Shown: positions 26,045 to 33,854 of the stretch, in pieces
Position numbering within the stretch: position 1 is the stretch's first letter
How the letters are laid out: each line of letters begins with the position of its first letter
Assembly: GCA_001871075.1 (NCBI GenBank)
Contig: MNUP01000033.1
Location: 1 to 64,000 of the forward strand
Direction: 5' to 3'
Origin: Candidatus Desantisbacteria bacterium CG1_02_49_89
GTDB lineage: Bacteria > Desantisbacteria > UBA1551
DNA length: 64,000 bases
Made by a program: the position numbers and the translations under genes
The notes under the pieces: model-generated
What the model was told of the DNA's origin: nothing
Databases searched by the model: none
Seen by the model: only the letters and a program-made list of their open reading frames with translations

Positions 26045-27286
26045 TTACCCCTGAAATTTTCTGAAAACTAAGGCGGCATTTAATCCTGAAAAACCGCAGC
26101 CATTTTGAAGAACGGCATCCACTCTGGCGCTGCGTGCTTCATTCGGAACGCAGTCAAGGTCACAGGCAGAATCAGGATGCTCATAATTTATTGTGGGCGG
26201 TATCAGGCCGTTTTCTATGGTTAAAACCGAAGCCACAGCCTGAATAGCCCCTGCCCCGCCGAGTGCGTGGCCTATCATTGATTTTATTGAATTAACAGGT
26301 ATTCTGTATGCATTTTCACCGAAAACCTGCTTTATTGCCATAGTTTCAGCCACTTCATTCAACGGGGTTGAACTCCCATGGGCATTTATATTGTCGATCT
26401 CCCCGGGCTTTACCCCGGCGTCATCAAGCGCAAGTTTCATTGCCCTTGCCGTTTCTTTCGCATCCTCTGTAGGCGCGGTCATATGAAAAGCATTGCAGGT
26501 GGCGCCGAATCCTGCGATCTCGGCGTATATATGGGCATTTCTCCTTAATGCATGCTCGAGTTCTTCTAAGAGAAGAATGCCGCATCCCTCTGCCAGAACA
26601 AACCCATCTCTTTCCTTGTCAAAAGGCCTGGATGCCTTTTCTGGTTCGTCATTTCTGGTTGAAACAGCATGGATCACGCAAAAAGATTGCAGGACAAAAG
26701 GAATAAGAGGGGATTCGGTGCCTCCGGCTATTGCCATATCGGATTTTCCTAAGCGGATATCATTCAGGGCAGTGCCGACGGCAGTATGCCCTGACGTGCA
26801 GCCGGTTGAAAGAGTGGCGCTTGAACCCTTGATGCCGAATTCAATGGAAATAAAACCCAGGTGCGAACAGGGGAAAAAAGCGATCCCCATAAAGGGACTG
26901 ATGCTTTTAATTCCCTTTTCATAAAAAGACATGATCTGTTTTTCAAGAAAAACAGGGCTGCCTACCGCTGAGCCGACAAAGAGGCCTATGCGTTCAGGAT
27001 CTTCACGGGAAAGGTCAATACCGCTGTCCTCTACGGACATCTTTGTAGCGGCTATGGCATACTGGCTGGAAACATCCATCCTGCGTATGTTTTTCGGATT
27101 TTTAATATATTCCCCGGGTTCAAAACCTTCCACTTCGCCTGCGATCTGAGAAGACAGTTCCGAAGCATCGAATTTCGTGATTTTGCGAATGCAGGATCTC
27201 CCCCCTGTCATTGACTTCCAGAAATCGTCTTTTCCAATGCCGGCAGGACTAACCACTCCAATACCAGTGATTACAACGCGCCGCAT
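26045..27286 (-). CDS. Beta-ketoacyl-ACP synthase (FabF/KAS II-like)
   Basis: 413 residues, normal length. The catalytic Cys is in STGCTSGHTAVG, first His in NAHGSSTPLNE, second His in SMIGHALGGAGA, so the Cys-His-His triad is complete. It condenses malonyl-ACP with an acyl chain. No fabD, fabG or acpP is nearby. Instead it precedes an ICMT-like methyltransferase and an SRPBCC protein, which hints at a specialised product rather than bulk fatty acids. That is inference. Confidence 0.9.
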   Translation of the reverse strand: MRRVVITGIGVVSPAGIGKDDFWKSMTGGRSCIRKITKFDASELSSQIAGEVEGFEPGEYIKNPKNIRRMDVSSQYAIAATKMSVEDSGIDLSREDPERIGLFVGSAVGSPVFLEKQIMSFYEKGIKSISPFMGIAFFPCSHLGFISIEFGIKGSSATLSTGCTSGHTAVGTALNDIRLGKSDMAIAGGTESPLIPFVLQSFCVIHAVSTRNDEPEKASRPFDKERDGFVLAEGCGILLLEELEHALRRNAHIYAEIAGFGATCNAFHMTAPTEDAKETARAMKLALDDAGVKPGEIDNINAHGSSTPLNEVAETMAIKQVFGENAYRIPVNSIKSMIGHALGGAGAIQAVASVLTIENGLIPPTINYEHPDSACDLDCVPNEARSARVDAVLQNGCGFSGLNAALVFRKFQG

Positions 27287-27331
27287 TAGGATACCCCATA
27301 AATATTATAACACAAACAATCGAATTTTATT

Positions 27332-27925
27332 TTATGCTCCAGAAAATTTACCTGCCTTTCTGAAAAAAGGAATAAAAGCAGGAACTAATTTTTTATATTT
27401 CAGATATTCTTCTCCTATCTCTTTGCTTAATATTTTCTCCTCATAAGACATTCTCATGAGGAGCACGGGAATATAGCACAGGAACAAAAAAACGAGGGAA
27501 AGATATGAATTCGGAACCAGGCACAGACCTGTGCTTTTTATAATCATTGAAAGGTATGCGGGATGCCTTACGTAAGCATAAGGACCTTTCCTGATAATGC
27601 TGTGCCCCTGCCTGATTTCGATATCCCCGCTCCAATATTTCTGAAGAGTTTTAACAGCATAGCTCCTGCCCCACAAGCCAAGCAGAAACAGAGCAAGGCC
27701 TGCAAACGATACCCAGATATTGATTTTTCTTTTAATAATAAAGTATTCGGCAACCGCCAGCATGTTCAGCGTGTAATATGTCAGCGTAATCAGCATATGC
27801 GTCCATTCAAAATAGGTTTTACCCCTATTTTGCGAAGAAGCTTTATCCACCCTTCTTTCCGCAAACAGCTGATAAAATACAGCAAACCCAAGAAAAAAGA
27901 GATAAAAAACTGTGTATATTTTCAT
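27332..27925 (-). CDS. Isoprenylcysteine carboxyl methyltransferase-like membrane protein
   Basis: 197 residues with about five membrane segments. The C-terminal family signature is present: GPYAYVRHPAYL and later YEEKILSKEIGEEYLKYKK. Such bacterial enzymes methylate small lipids, isoprenoids or unknown acceptors with SAM. It overlaps the SRPBCC gene upstream by 4 bp. The acceptor is unknown. Confidence 0.85.
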   Translation of the reverse strand: MKIYTVFYLFFLGFAVFYQLFAERRVDKASSQNRGKTYFEWTHMLITLTYYTLNMLAVAEYFIIKRKINIWVSFAGLALFLLGLWGRSYAVKTLQKYWSGDIEIRQGHSIIRKGPYAYVRHPAYLSMIIKSTGLCLVPNSYLSLVFLFLCYIPVLLMRMSYEEKILSKEIGEEYLKYKKLVPAFIPFFRKAGKFSGA

Positions 27926-28365
27926 TTTTCTTTTTCTATATTCTCCTTAAGGCTTCTCAGCGTGTTTTTTGCTGATTTTGACACATAATTCCCGGCAGCA
28001 TACAGTTCCAGCAGCTTCCCTATCACAGGCACCTTAAAAACCACGTTGTGCGTTATGGTAAGCTTCGTGCCCTCAGGCACCTGCTCAAAGATCCACTCGC
28101 CGGTCATGCCTTTCAAAGGCCCGTCAACCTGCTGAAACCAAAAAAGCGAGTTTTTCTCTTCAAAAACGATGGAGCCCAGCCAGGAAAATACCTTTCCGTT
28201 AATTTCGGCTGTGCGCTCCACGAAAATATGGGTGCCGTCTCTTGCCAGGACCCTGCACTTCTTGAAATACGGGATATATTTCGGGTGGTTTGCCACATCG
28301 CTGGCAATGCGGTAAACCTCCTCCACCGGCCTGTTTATAATTACGGAATCACTTAAATGAACCAT
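27922..28365 (-). CDS. SRPBCC (polyketide cyclase/START-like) protein
   Basis: 147 residues with the cyclase opening DSVIINRPVEEVYRIASDVANHPKYIPYFKKC and a closing amphipathic helix. The fold binds hydrophobic ligands; members act as aromatases/cyclases or as lipid carriers such as COQ10. The 4-bp overlap with the ICMT-like gene and the nearby ketoacyl synthase suggest a shared lipid or polyketide-like substrate. No catalytic motif proves this. Confidence 0.8.
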   Translation of the reverse strand: MVHLSDSVIINRPVEEVYRIASDVANHPKYIPYFKKCRVLARDGTHIFVERTAEINGKVFSWLGSIVFEEKNSLFWFQQVDGPLKGMTGEWIFEQVPEGTKLTITHNVVFKVPVIGKLLELYAAGNYVSKSAKNTLRSLKENIEKEK

Positions 28366-28433
28366 TTGTCTCTCCGAAAGTTTGCCCTACTTTCAAGCGC
28401 GATGAATCGCGCCGCTACATAAACATAGCAGTA

Positions 28434-28461
28434 ACTTGACACTTGATACTTGACTCTTGAT
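28434..28461. repeat. Heptamer array (ACTTGAC/ACTTGAT x4)
   Basis: Four 7-bp units alternating in the last base, in the gap between the cyclase-family and SRPBCC genes. Confidence 0.9.
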
Positions 28462-28574
28462 ACTAATTTAACCACGGATTCTCACGAATTTCCACGGATT
28501 TTCAAATTGAATTAACTTGTAAACTACACTTAAACCTTAGGTTAACACTGTTTTAGATAAAATCTTTGTCGTTG

Positions 28575-28597
28575 ATTCATAACTCATAATTCATAAT
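28575..28597. repeat. Heptamer array (ATTCATA/ACTCATA x3)
   Basis: Three units running up to the stop codon of the cyclase-family gene. The last partial unit supplies part of that stop. Confidence 0.85.
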
Positions 28598-29421
28598 TAG
28601 TCTTCTAGTATTGCGACCGGCCTGACCCAGCCGGCGCTTGCCCCCTTGATTTTTACCGGAAAACACATTACACTGAAACCGTGAGATTTCGGTATCCTGT
28701 CAAGGTTCGCCATTTTCTCGATGTGGCAGTATTCCTTCTTTCTCCCGGCGAAATGCGCGGGCCAGAGGAAACTTTTGTCCTTTGTGCGGGTATAGTCATC
28801 CATCATGTTCCTGAAAGGCCGGTCAAGCCCGTACCCGTCAGTGCCGATTATTTTAACTCCCCGGTCTAACAGCCACAGGACCGCGTCCCCGCTTAATCCG
28901 GGGTGGGAAAAAAAATAATCTTTCCTGCCCCAGTGCTTGTCAGCGCCGGTCATTATAAGGACGATATCGCCTGCGCTTATTTTATAATCTATTTTATCCA
29001 GCGCGGACCGAAGGTCGTCCGCGGTAATAAAATCCCCCTGCTTTTTTGCCCTGAAATCAAGCACGACGCCGTTTCCCGAGCACCATTCAAGCGGGACCTC
29101 ATCTATAGTTTTGGATGGCCTGCCTTCCGATAACGGCCCGAAATGATAAGGAGCGTCTAAGTGGGTTCCCGTATGGGTATCCCCGTTTATGGTTTCCCAG
29201 GCAAGGCCCATTCCGTCAGGAAAGTCCCTGTGTGTCACCTTCTTTATCCCGGTTAAATGCAATAAAAGGTTCTTAAGGGTGATAAATACCGAATGCCCGG
29301 AAATAAGAGCGGCAAGCCCAAGCAGGTCCGCTCCCTGTTTATGGTTAAGGTATTTTATCCTGGCAGGTTCCGGCTCAACCGGGGAATCATCAAGCGCAAC
29401 GCTCAGATCAATGAATTTCAA
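28597..29421 (-). CDS. Cyclase-family (kynurenine formamidase-like) metal hydrolase
   Basis: About 274 residues of the cyclase/formamidase family. The metal-site motif HTGTHLDAPYHFG is present, with GTDGYGLDRPF and a later His-rich AHFAGRKKEYCHIEKM. I prefer the TTG start at 29421 (KFIDLSVALDD), because GGGGAGGATT sits just before it; an ATG at 29436 lies in front of that site. Family members hydrolyse cyclic or formyl amides. There is no tryptophan-pathway neighbour, so the substrate is open. Confidence 0.85.
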   Translation of the reverse strand: MKFIDLSVALDDSPVEPEPARIKYLNHKQGADLLGLAALISGHSVFITLKNLLLHLTGIKKVTHRDFPDGMGLAWETINGDTHTGTHLDAPYHFGPLSEGRPSKTIDEVPLEWCSGNGVVLDFRAKKQGDFITADDLRSALDKIDYKISAGDIVLIMTGADKHWGRKDYFFSHPGLSGDAVLWLLDRGVKIIGTDGYGLDRPFRNMMDDYTRTKDKSFLWPAHFAGRKKEYCHIEKMANLDRIPKSHGFSVMCFPVKIKGASAGWVRPVAILED

Positions 29422-29891
29422 GCAAATCCTCCCCATAACCCACGCTTTAAAACGTGTCAGCGTGTCAACGTATCAACGGGTCAGAGCCCCGCCAGCTCCT
29501 AAGGAGCTTAACGGCGGGACCTGCGCCCGCCAATAATCGTGGCGGGCTACGGACGAAAACACTAAAGAAATTATTTACAGGGAACTTAAGAGAACTTAAA
29601 AGGCTATAAGATATTTTTCACAGGGATTTAAAGAGATTTAAAAAAATCAGCCACGGATGTCCACGTATAATACTCACTTGTCAACTATATAAACTGCATT
29701 TGCAACCACGGATTCCCACGGATTTTCACAGATTACAACTTTGCAAACTCTGTAAACCATGTAAACTGTATTTGCAACTACGCGATTTCACTCGATTTTC
29801 ACAAGATTAGTCTTTCACTGGACACTGGCCACTTAAAGTGAGTCCCCCTTCTTGCTTTTCTGAGAAAGCAGGGGGGCAACTGGACACTGAA
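29422..29891. other. 470-bp repeat-rich gap without a gene
   Basis: Holds an octamer array (CGTGTCAG type, 29453-29484), an inverse copy of the GCCCGCCA...TGGCGGGC element (about 29517-29555), stacked CCACGGATTCCCACGG-type tracts (29640-29810) and a short ACTGGAC/ACTGGCC heptamer pair near 29820. Confidence 0.75.
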
Positions 29892-32003
29892 TTAATCACG
29901 TCTGCCTTTAACTACCCCGTGCATTACACTGCTGATCACATCCACAGAACAGGGTTTTGGTATGGCGGCCGCGAAACCGTATTTTTTATAATCGGAAATA
30001 ACCGGGTCATCGGAATAACCGGTGGTCACCACTATCCTCGCGCCCGGGCTGATCTTGAGCAGTTCCACGGCAGTTTCTTTGCCGCCAAGCCCTCCTGGGA
30101 TGATCATATCAACGATAACCGCGTCAAACGGATCTTTTGAATTCAGGGCTTTACTGTACAGATCGATCGCTTCTCTTCCTTCCCGCGCAAAGCTGACGCT
30201 GTATCCGAAATGCATAAGCACGCGCCCCATCGTATTCCTTACCTGCTCCTCATCGTCCATCAGCAGTATATTCCCTTTCCCTTCATAGAAAGCCTTCGCG
30301 GTTTCTTCTGTTTTAGTTCCGTTACTCGACGCGGGTATGTATATATTAAAAGTTGTGCCCCTGCCTGTTTCTGATTCAACAGTGACGGCGCCGTCATGCC
30401 TTTTTATTATTGAATACGCGATCGAAAGGCCCAGCCCGATCCCGCCTTTTTTGGTCGTGAAAAACGGGTTAAAGATCTTCCCGATATGCTCTTCGGATAT
30501 TCCGGGGCCTTTGTCCTGGATCCCTATTTTTACGTACCTGCCTTCCTTCAGCCCGTTCTCTCCCTGTCTGACAACCGCATTATCGGCTCTTATTGTTATG
30601 AGCCCTCCCCCTTTCACTGCCTGCCTTGCGTTGAGTATAATATTGCTTATTGCCTGGTTTATCTGCCCGGAGTCTACTTCTGTCTGCCAGAGGTCTTTCT
30701 GTATTAAAAATTCGGGTTTCAGGTCTGAGCCGTGAAGGGCAAAATTCACAGAGTCTTTTATCAGTTTTACTGTCTTGGCCGGTTTCTTTACCGGCTCCCC
30801 TCCTCTCGCAAAAGTAAGAAGATGATGCGTAAGTTCTTTCGCGCGCCTGCCCGCGTTTTCGGCTTCTTCCAGCAGCTCTTTTTCCTCTTTTCTGCTGGAA
30901 TGCCTGATCTTAAGAAGCCCGATGTTCCCGAGTATCGGTGTGAGCATATTGTTGAAATCGTGCGCTATCCCCCCGGCGAAAATCCCCAGCATTTCAAGCC
31001 TTTCTGTTTTTTCGAGTTCCGCTTCGATCCTCCTGCGCTCCGTGATGTCGCGTATGACCCCTACCATATACGCGGTTTTTCCCTCGCTGCCCGCAATAAA
31101 CCTGCTTATTGCCTCCATAAACGCGATATTCCCGTCTTTTTTTAGAACACGGAAAATATACCTGGGTCTGAGCTCGTTCTCCGCCACATTACTTAAATTA
31201 TTTCTTATTGACTCCCTTTCGTCCGGATGGATGAGCTGCAGCCAGTCCCCTCCCGTAACATCTTCCTGTTTATACCCGAGCAGCTGATAAATGTTGGGGC
31301 TTATAAAATCCACCTTGCCGCTTGTGTCGAAAGAGAAAATAATGTCGCTGCTGTTGTCAACGACCATCCTGTATTTTTTCTCGGCTTCATCAAGCTTTCT
31401 TTCTTCTTTCTTAAATAAGCGGCTTCCCAGAACTTTCCACTCATTATCCTGCCTGATAACGGTAAACTCGTGGTTTTGAATAACGTCCAGCACTTCAGAT
31501 GCTTCGCATTTTTTAAAAGGATACGCGCAGAAAGCTATCATCCTGTATTTTTCGATAACGCCGTTGATCGCTTCCTCGTATTTCCTGAAGCTTTCCCAGT
31601 GCTTTTTTTGAAGCCATGCCGTATCCCCCGCAGCCCTTATTCCTTCATAGCCGTCTGCAAGCGCCTGGCCCAGCACCTTATCCCATAACGCCATAACTCT
31701 TTCGGCATCAAACTCATTGTTTATCAGATACCATTCATCATAGGGAATTATCTTGAACCGGCCCTTTTTTATATACTCATCAAGATCAGGCATAACCTTT
31801 TGCATTGCCCCGCTGATCTCGTTCTCTTCCGGTGTTCCGGAAGCGATCCACATGCAGAGCTCATTATTCTCAAGCCCTGCCCTGAAATAGGGGGCGAGTA
31901 TCTCAAGAAGGTCATCTTTGCCTGAATAAAGCTGGCAGATATGGGTCCCCCACGGTATATCACCCAGGAAAACAATGCCTGATCTCCTATTATTACCTTT
32001 CAT
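29892..32003 (-). CDS. MEDS-PAS-histidine kinase-receiver hybrid
   Basis: The start is the ATG at 32003, with AAGGAAAGG before it. The N-terminal ~190 residues match the MEDS sensory domain (PWGTHICQLYSGKDDLLEIL, then IIPYDEWYL), known from DcmR-like regulators of methanogens and methylotrophs. PAS follows (about 210-330), H box GGIAHDFNNMLTPILGN, ATPase (NIILNARQAV, DKGPGIS, GIGLGLSIAY) and a receiver (VIVDMIIPGG, PKPCS). It is soluble. It follows a receiver-HTH gene by about 30 bp, a likely partner. The signal is unknown. Confidence 0.9.
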   Translation of the reverse strand: MKGNNRRSGIVFLGDIPWGTHICQLYSGKDDLLEILAPYFRAGLENNELCMWIASGTPEENEISGAMQKVMPDLDEYIKKGRFKIIPYDEWYLINNEFDAERVMALWDKVLGQALADGYEGIRAAGDTAWLQKKHWESFRKYEEAINGVIEKYRMIAFCAYPFKKCEASEVLDVIQNHEFTVIRQDNEWKVLGSRLFKKEERKLDEAEKKYRMVVDNSSDIIFSFDTSGKVDFISPNIYQLLGYKQEDVTGGDWLQLIHPDERESIRNNLSNVAENELRPRYIFRVLKKDGNIAFMEAISRFIAGSEGKTAYMVGVIRDITERRRIEAELEKTERLEMLGIFAGGIAHDFNNMLTPILGNIGLLKIRHSSRKEEKELLEEAENAGRRAKELTHHLLTFARGGEPVKKPAKTVKLIKDSVNFALHGSDLKPEFLIQKDLWQTEVDSGQINQAISNIILNARQAVKGGGLITIRADNAVVRQGENGLKEGRYVKIGIQDKGPGISEEHIGKIFNPFFTTKKGGIGLGLSIAYSIIKRHDGAVTVESETGRGTTFNIYIPASSNGTKTEETAKAFYEGKGNILLMDDEEQVRNTMGRVLMHFGYSVSFAREGREAIDLYSKALNSKDPFDAVIVDMIIPGGLGGKETAVELLKISPGARIVVTTGYSDDPVISDYKKYGFAAAIPKPCSVDVISSVMHGVVKGRRD

Positions 32004-32035
32004 ACCTGTCCTTTCCTTTAATATATAAACCACAC

Positions 32036-32554
32036 CTATTCTTTTTTAATGGTTCTTTTTGATTCCTGTTCAACCCATTTTTCAAGCAGATCCCTGCTTA
32101 TACGCCACTGCTTGCCTATTTTGGAAAAGGGTATCTTTCCCTGCTGGGCAAGGCGGTATACCGTAAAATGATGCAGTTTAAGATACTCTGCGACTTCCCT
32201 TATATTCATAATTTTGCCTATGTCATCAAAGGGTTTTGGTATGAATTCCTGCGCCCCCATTTCAAGCGCTTTATCAATATCCTTGCCTACATCATACCCG
32301 CTCATCATAACCACTATAGCATCCGGGTTTAGTTTTTTGATATCCCGGAGCAGCTCTACCCCTTCGATTTTGGGCAGTTTTACGTCAAGGAATATAAGAT
32401 TATATCGCAGATGGTGCAGCATACGCAGAGCCTCGATCGCATCAAGGGCAACACTCAAAGAGCTCTGTGTCCCGAACAACCTCGCAAAAAAAGCAAGGAT
32501 AGAAGGGTCGTCATCCACTACCATTATAGAAAGTTTTTCCTTTTGGTCAGGCAT
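32036..32554 (-). CDS. Receiver fused to an excisionase-type HTH, paralog 1
   Basis: 172 residues. The receiver fills 1-120 (IMVVDDDPS, FLDVKLPKIEG, PKPFD). A compact excisionase/MerR-like HTH follows: MNIREVAEYLKLHHFTVYRL, then AQQGKIPFSKIGKQWRISRD. The fusion suggests a phospho-controlled DNA-binding protein, not a real excisionase, since no integrase or phage gene is nearby. GAGAGG precedes the ATG. Partner: probably the MEDS kinase just downstream. Confidence 0.9.
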   Translation of the reverse strand: MPDQKEKLSIMVVDDDPSILAFFARLFGTQSSLSVALDAIEALRMLHHLRYNLIFLDVKLPKIEGVELLRDIKKLNPDAIVVMMSGYDVGKDIDKALEMGAQEFIPKPFDDIGKIMNIREVAEYLKLHHFTVYRLAQQGKIPFSKIGKQWRISRDLLEKWVEQESKRTIKKE

Positions 32555-32683
32555 ACATACCTCTCTTTCTTTCTTTAAGTATGCTATTATATACTATTTT
32601 ATCAAAAAGTCAAGAAAAAACAACAAACGATAATAGAATTTAATAAAATTAACAATATTCCATATTCAGCCTAAAATAACAAA

Positions 32684-32720
32684 AGGCGCTGTGTCTGTAT
32701 GAATTCAGACTTTCAGCGCC
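32684..32720 (-). terminator. Rho-independent terminator after receiver-HTH paralog 2
   Basis: Minus sense: GGCGCTG...CAGCGCC with an inner GTCTG/CAGAC stem, followed by TTTTG and TTATTTT, about 35 bp past the stop at 32753. Confidence 0.8.
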
Positions 32721-32752
32721 TTATATTTATTGCTTAAATCCCGCTTATTTTT

Positions 32753-33283
32753 TTAATCCTTTCTTTTGCCGGCTTTATGCCCTATCCTTCCCGCCTCCTG
32801 CTTTACCCACTTGTCAAGCATATCTTTCTTTATGCGCCAGGACCTGCCGATCTTGGAAAAGGGGATCTTTCCCTTCTGCGCAAGGCGGTATACCGTCAGA
32901 TGGTGGAGTTTTAAGTATTCAGCTACTTCCTTAATATTCATTATCTTATCCACGTCAACAGGTTTTGGCAGGAATTCCTGGGCTCCCTTGCTAAAAGCCT
33001 TCTTGATCTCCCGTGATATATCATACCCGCTTATAAGAATAACTATTGCTTCAGGATTTGTCTTTTTCAGATCTTCAAGCACGCTTACGCCGTCTTTATC
33101 CGGAAGCATATAATCAAGGAATATAAGGTTGTAGAGCTGGAATCCTGCCATGCGCAGCGCTTCATCAGCGGACATAGCAATGCTTAAGGAATGCTGGTTC
33201 CCGAATATCCTTTTGAAAATACCGAACACGGACGGGTCGTCATCAACAACCAGTATGTTCAACCTGCTTTTTTCTTCCTGCAT
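32753..33283 (-). CDS. Receiver fused to an excisionase-type HTH, paralog 2
   Basis: The start is the ATG at 33283 with AGGAGGATAAAT before it; a start seven codons upstream lacks a site. About 176 residues. The receiver has FLDYMLPDKDG and PKPVD, followed by IKEVAEYLKLHHLTVYRLAQ and IPFSKIGRSWRIKKDMLDKW. It is closely similar to paralog 1 over both domains, with the HTH most conserved, so both may bind the same site. It has its own terminator. Confidence 0.9.
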   Translation of the reverse strand: MQEEKSRLNILVVDDDPSVFGIFKRIFGNQHSLSIAMSADEALRMAGFQLYNLIFLDYMLPDKDGVSVLEDLKKTNPEAIVILISGYDISREIKKAFSKGAQEFLPKPVDVDKIMNIKEVAEYLKLHHLTVYRLAQKGKIPFSKIGRSWRIKKDMLDKWVKQEAGRIGHKAGKRKD

Positions 33284-33322
33284 ATTTATCCTCCTGAAAA
33301 CCAAGATATAGACGGAATCTTG

Positions 33323-33350
33323 TTGACATTATCGGGAATTATGGTATTAT
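33323..33350 (+). promoter_or_regulatory. Sigma-70-type promoter for the cNMP-binding gene
   Basis: TTGACA at 33323-33328 and TATTAT at 33345-33350 with a 16-bp spacer, about 50 bp before the plus-strand start at 33402. It is the clearest housekeeping promoter in the window. Confidence 0.7.
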
Positions 33351-33401
33351 ATAGTTGTAATTTAGCGGCAAAAGCGTGATCGCAGCGATCAAGGGAATAA
33401 A

Positions 33402-33854
33402 ATGCTTTCGGATATTGAAAAAATAATCTGCCTGAAAAAAGTGTCCCTGTTCGAGAACCTGACCGAAGAGGAGCTGTTCGCGCTGGAAAAGGTTTCTTTC
33501 GAAAAAATCTTTAAGCCGGGCGAGGCTGTCCTGACAGAAAACGAGTCCGGGCATGAGCTCTACATCGTTGTTTCAGGCGAGGTCGAGATCAGTAAGAACC
33601 GCGAAGGCAGAAAGTTCTCGCTCGCGAAAATGGGGCCTTTCAATGCCATAGGTGAAATGTCTCTTTTCGACGACCTGCCGCATTCGGCAACCGCTGTTGC
33701 CTTAAAAGAAACGAACGTTCTGATACTTCCCGAAGAAGCCGTGCGCGACGTGGTCCTTGAATTCCCCGAGATCGGCCTTGCCATAATAAAAGCGCTTTCA
33801 AAAAAATTGCGAAGCGCCGATGAAAAAATCGGGGATCTGTCTAAGAACCCTTAG
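33402..33854 (+). CDS. Stand-alone cyclic-nucleotide-binding domain protein
   Basis: 150 residues, the only convincing plus-strand gene. One cNMP-binding beta-roll: LFENLTEEELFALEKVSFEK, GHELYIVVSGEVEI and a phosphate-cassette-like FNAIGEMSLFDDLPHSATA. The cassette ends H-S-A-T-A; the usual Arg is His here, so cAMP binding is uncertain. There is no HTH. AAGGGA precedes the ATG. It converges with the MFS-HEAT gene and the stop codons overlap by 4 bp. Related domains occur fused to MFS-HEAT proteins in other bacteria, so a functional pair is plausible. Confidence 0.85.
   Translation: MLSDIEKIICLKKVSLFENLTEEELFALEKVSFEKIFKPGEAVLTENESGHELYIVVSGEVEISKNREGRKFSLAKMGPFNAIGEMSLFDDLPHSATAVALKETNVLILPEEAVRDVVLEFPEIGLAIIKALSKKLRSADEKIGDLSKNP

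Noticed and set aside
32036-33283. Excisionase HTH as evidence for a prophage or integrative element
   Set aside because: The HTH is fused to receivers, and no integrase, attachment site or phage gene is nearby.
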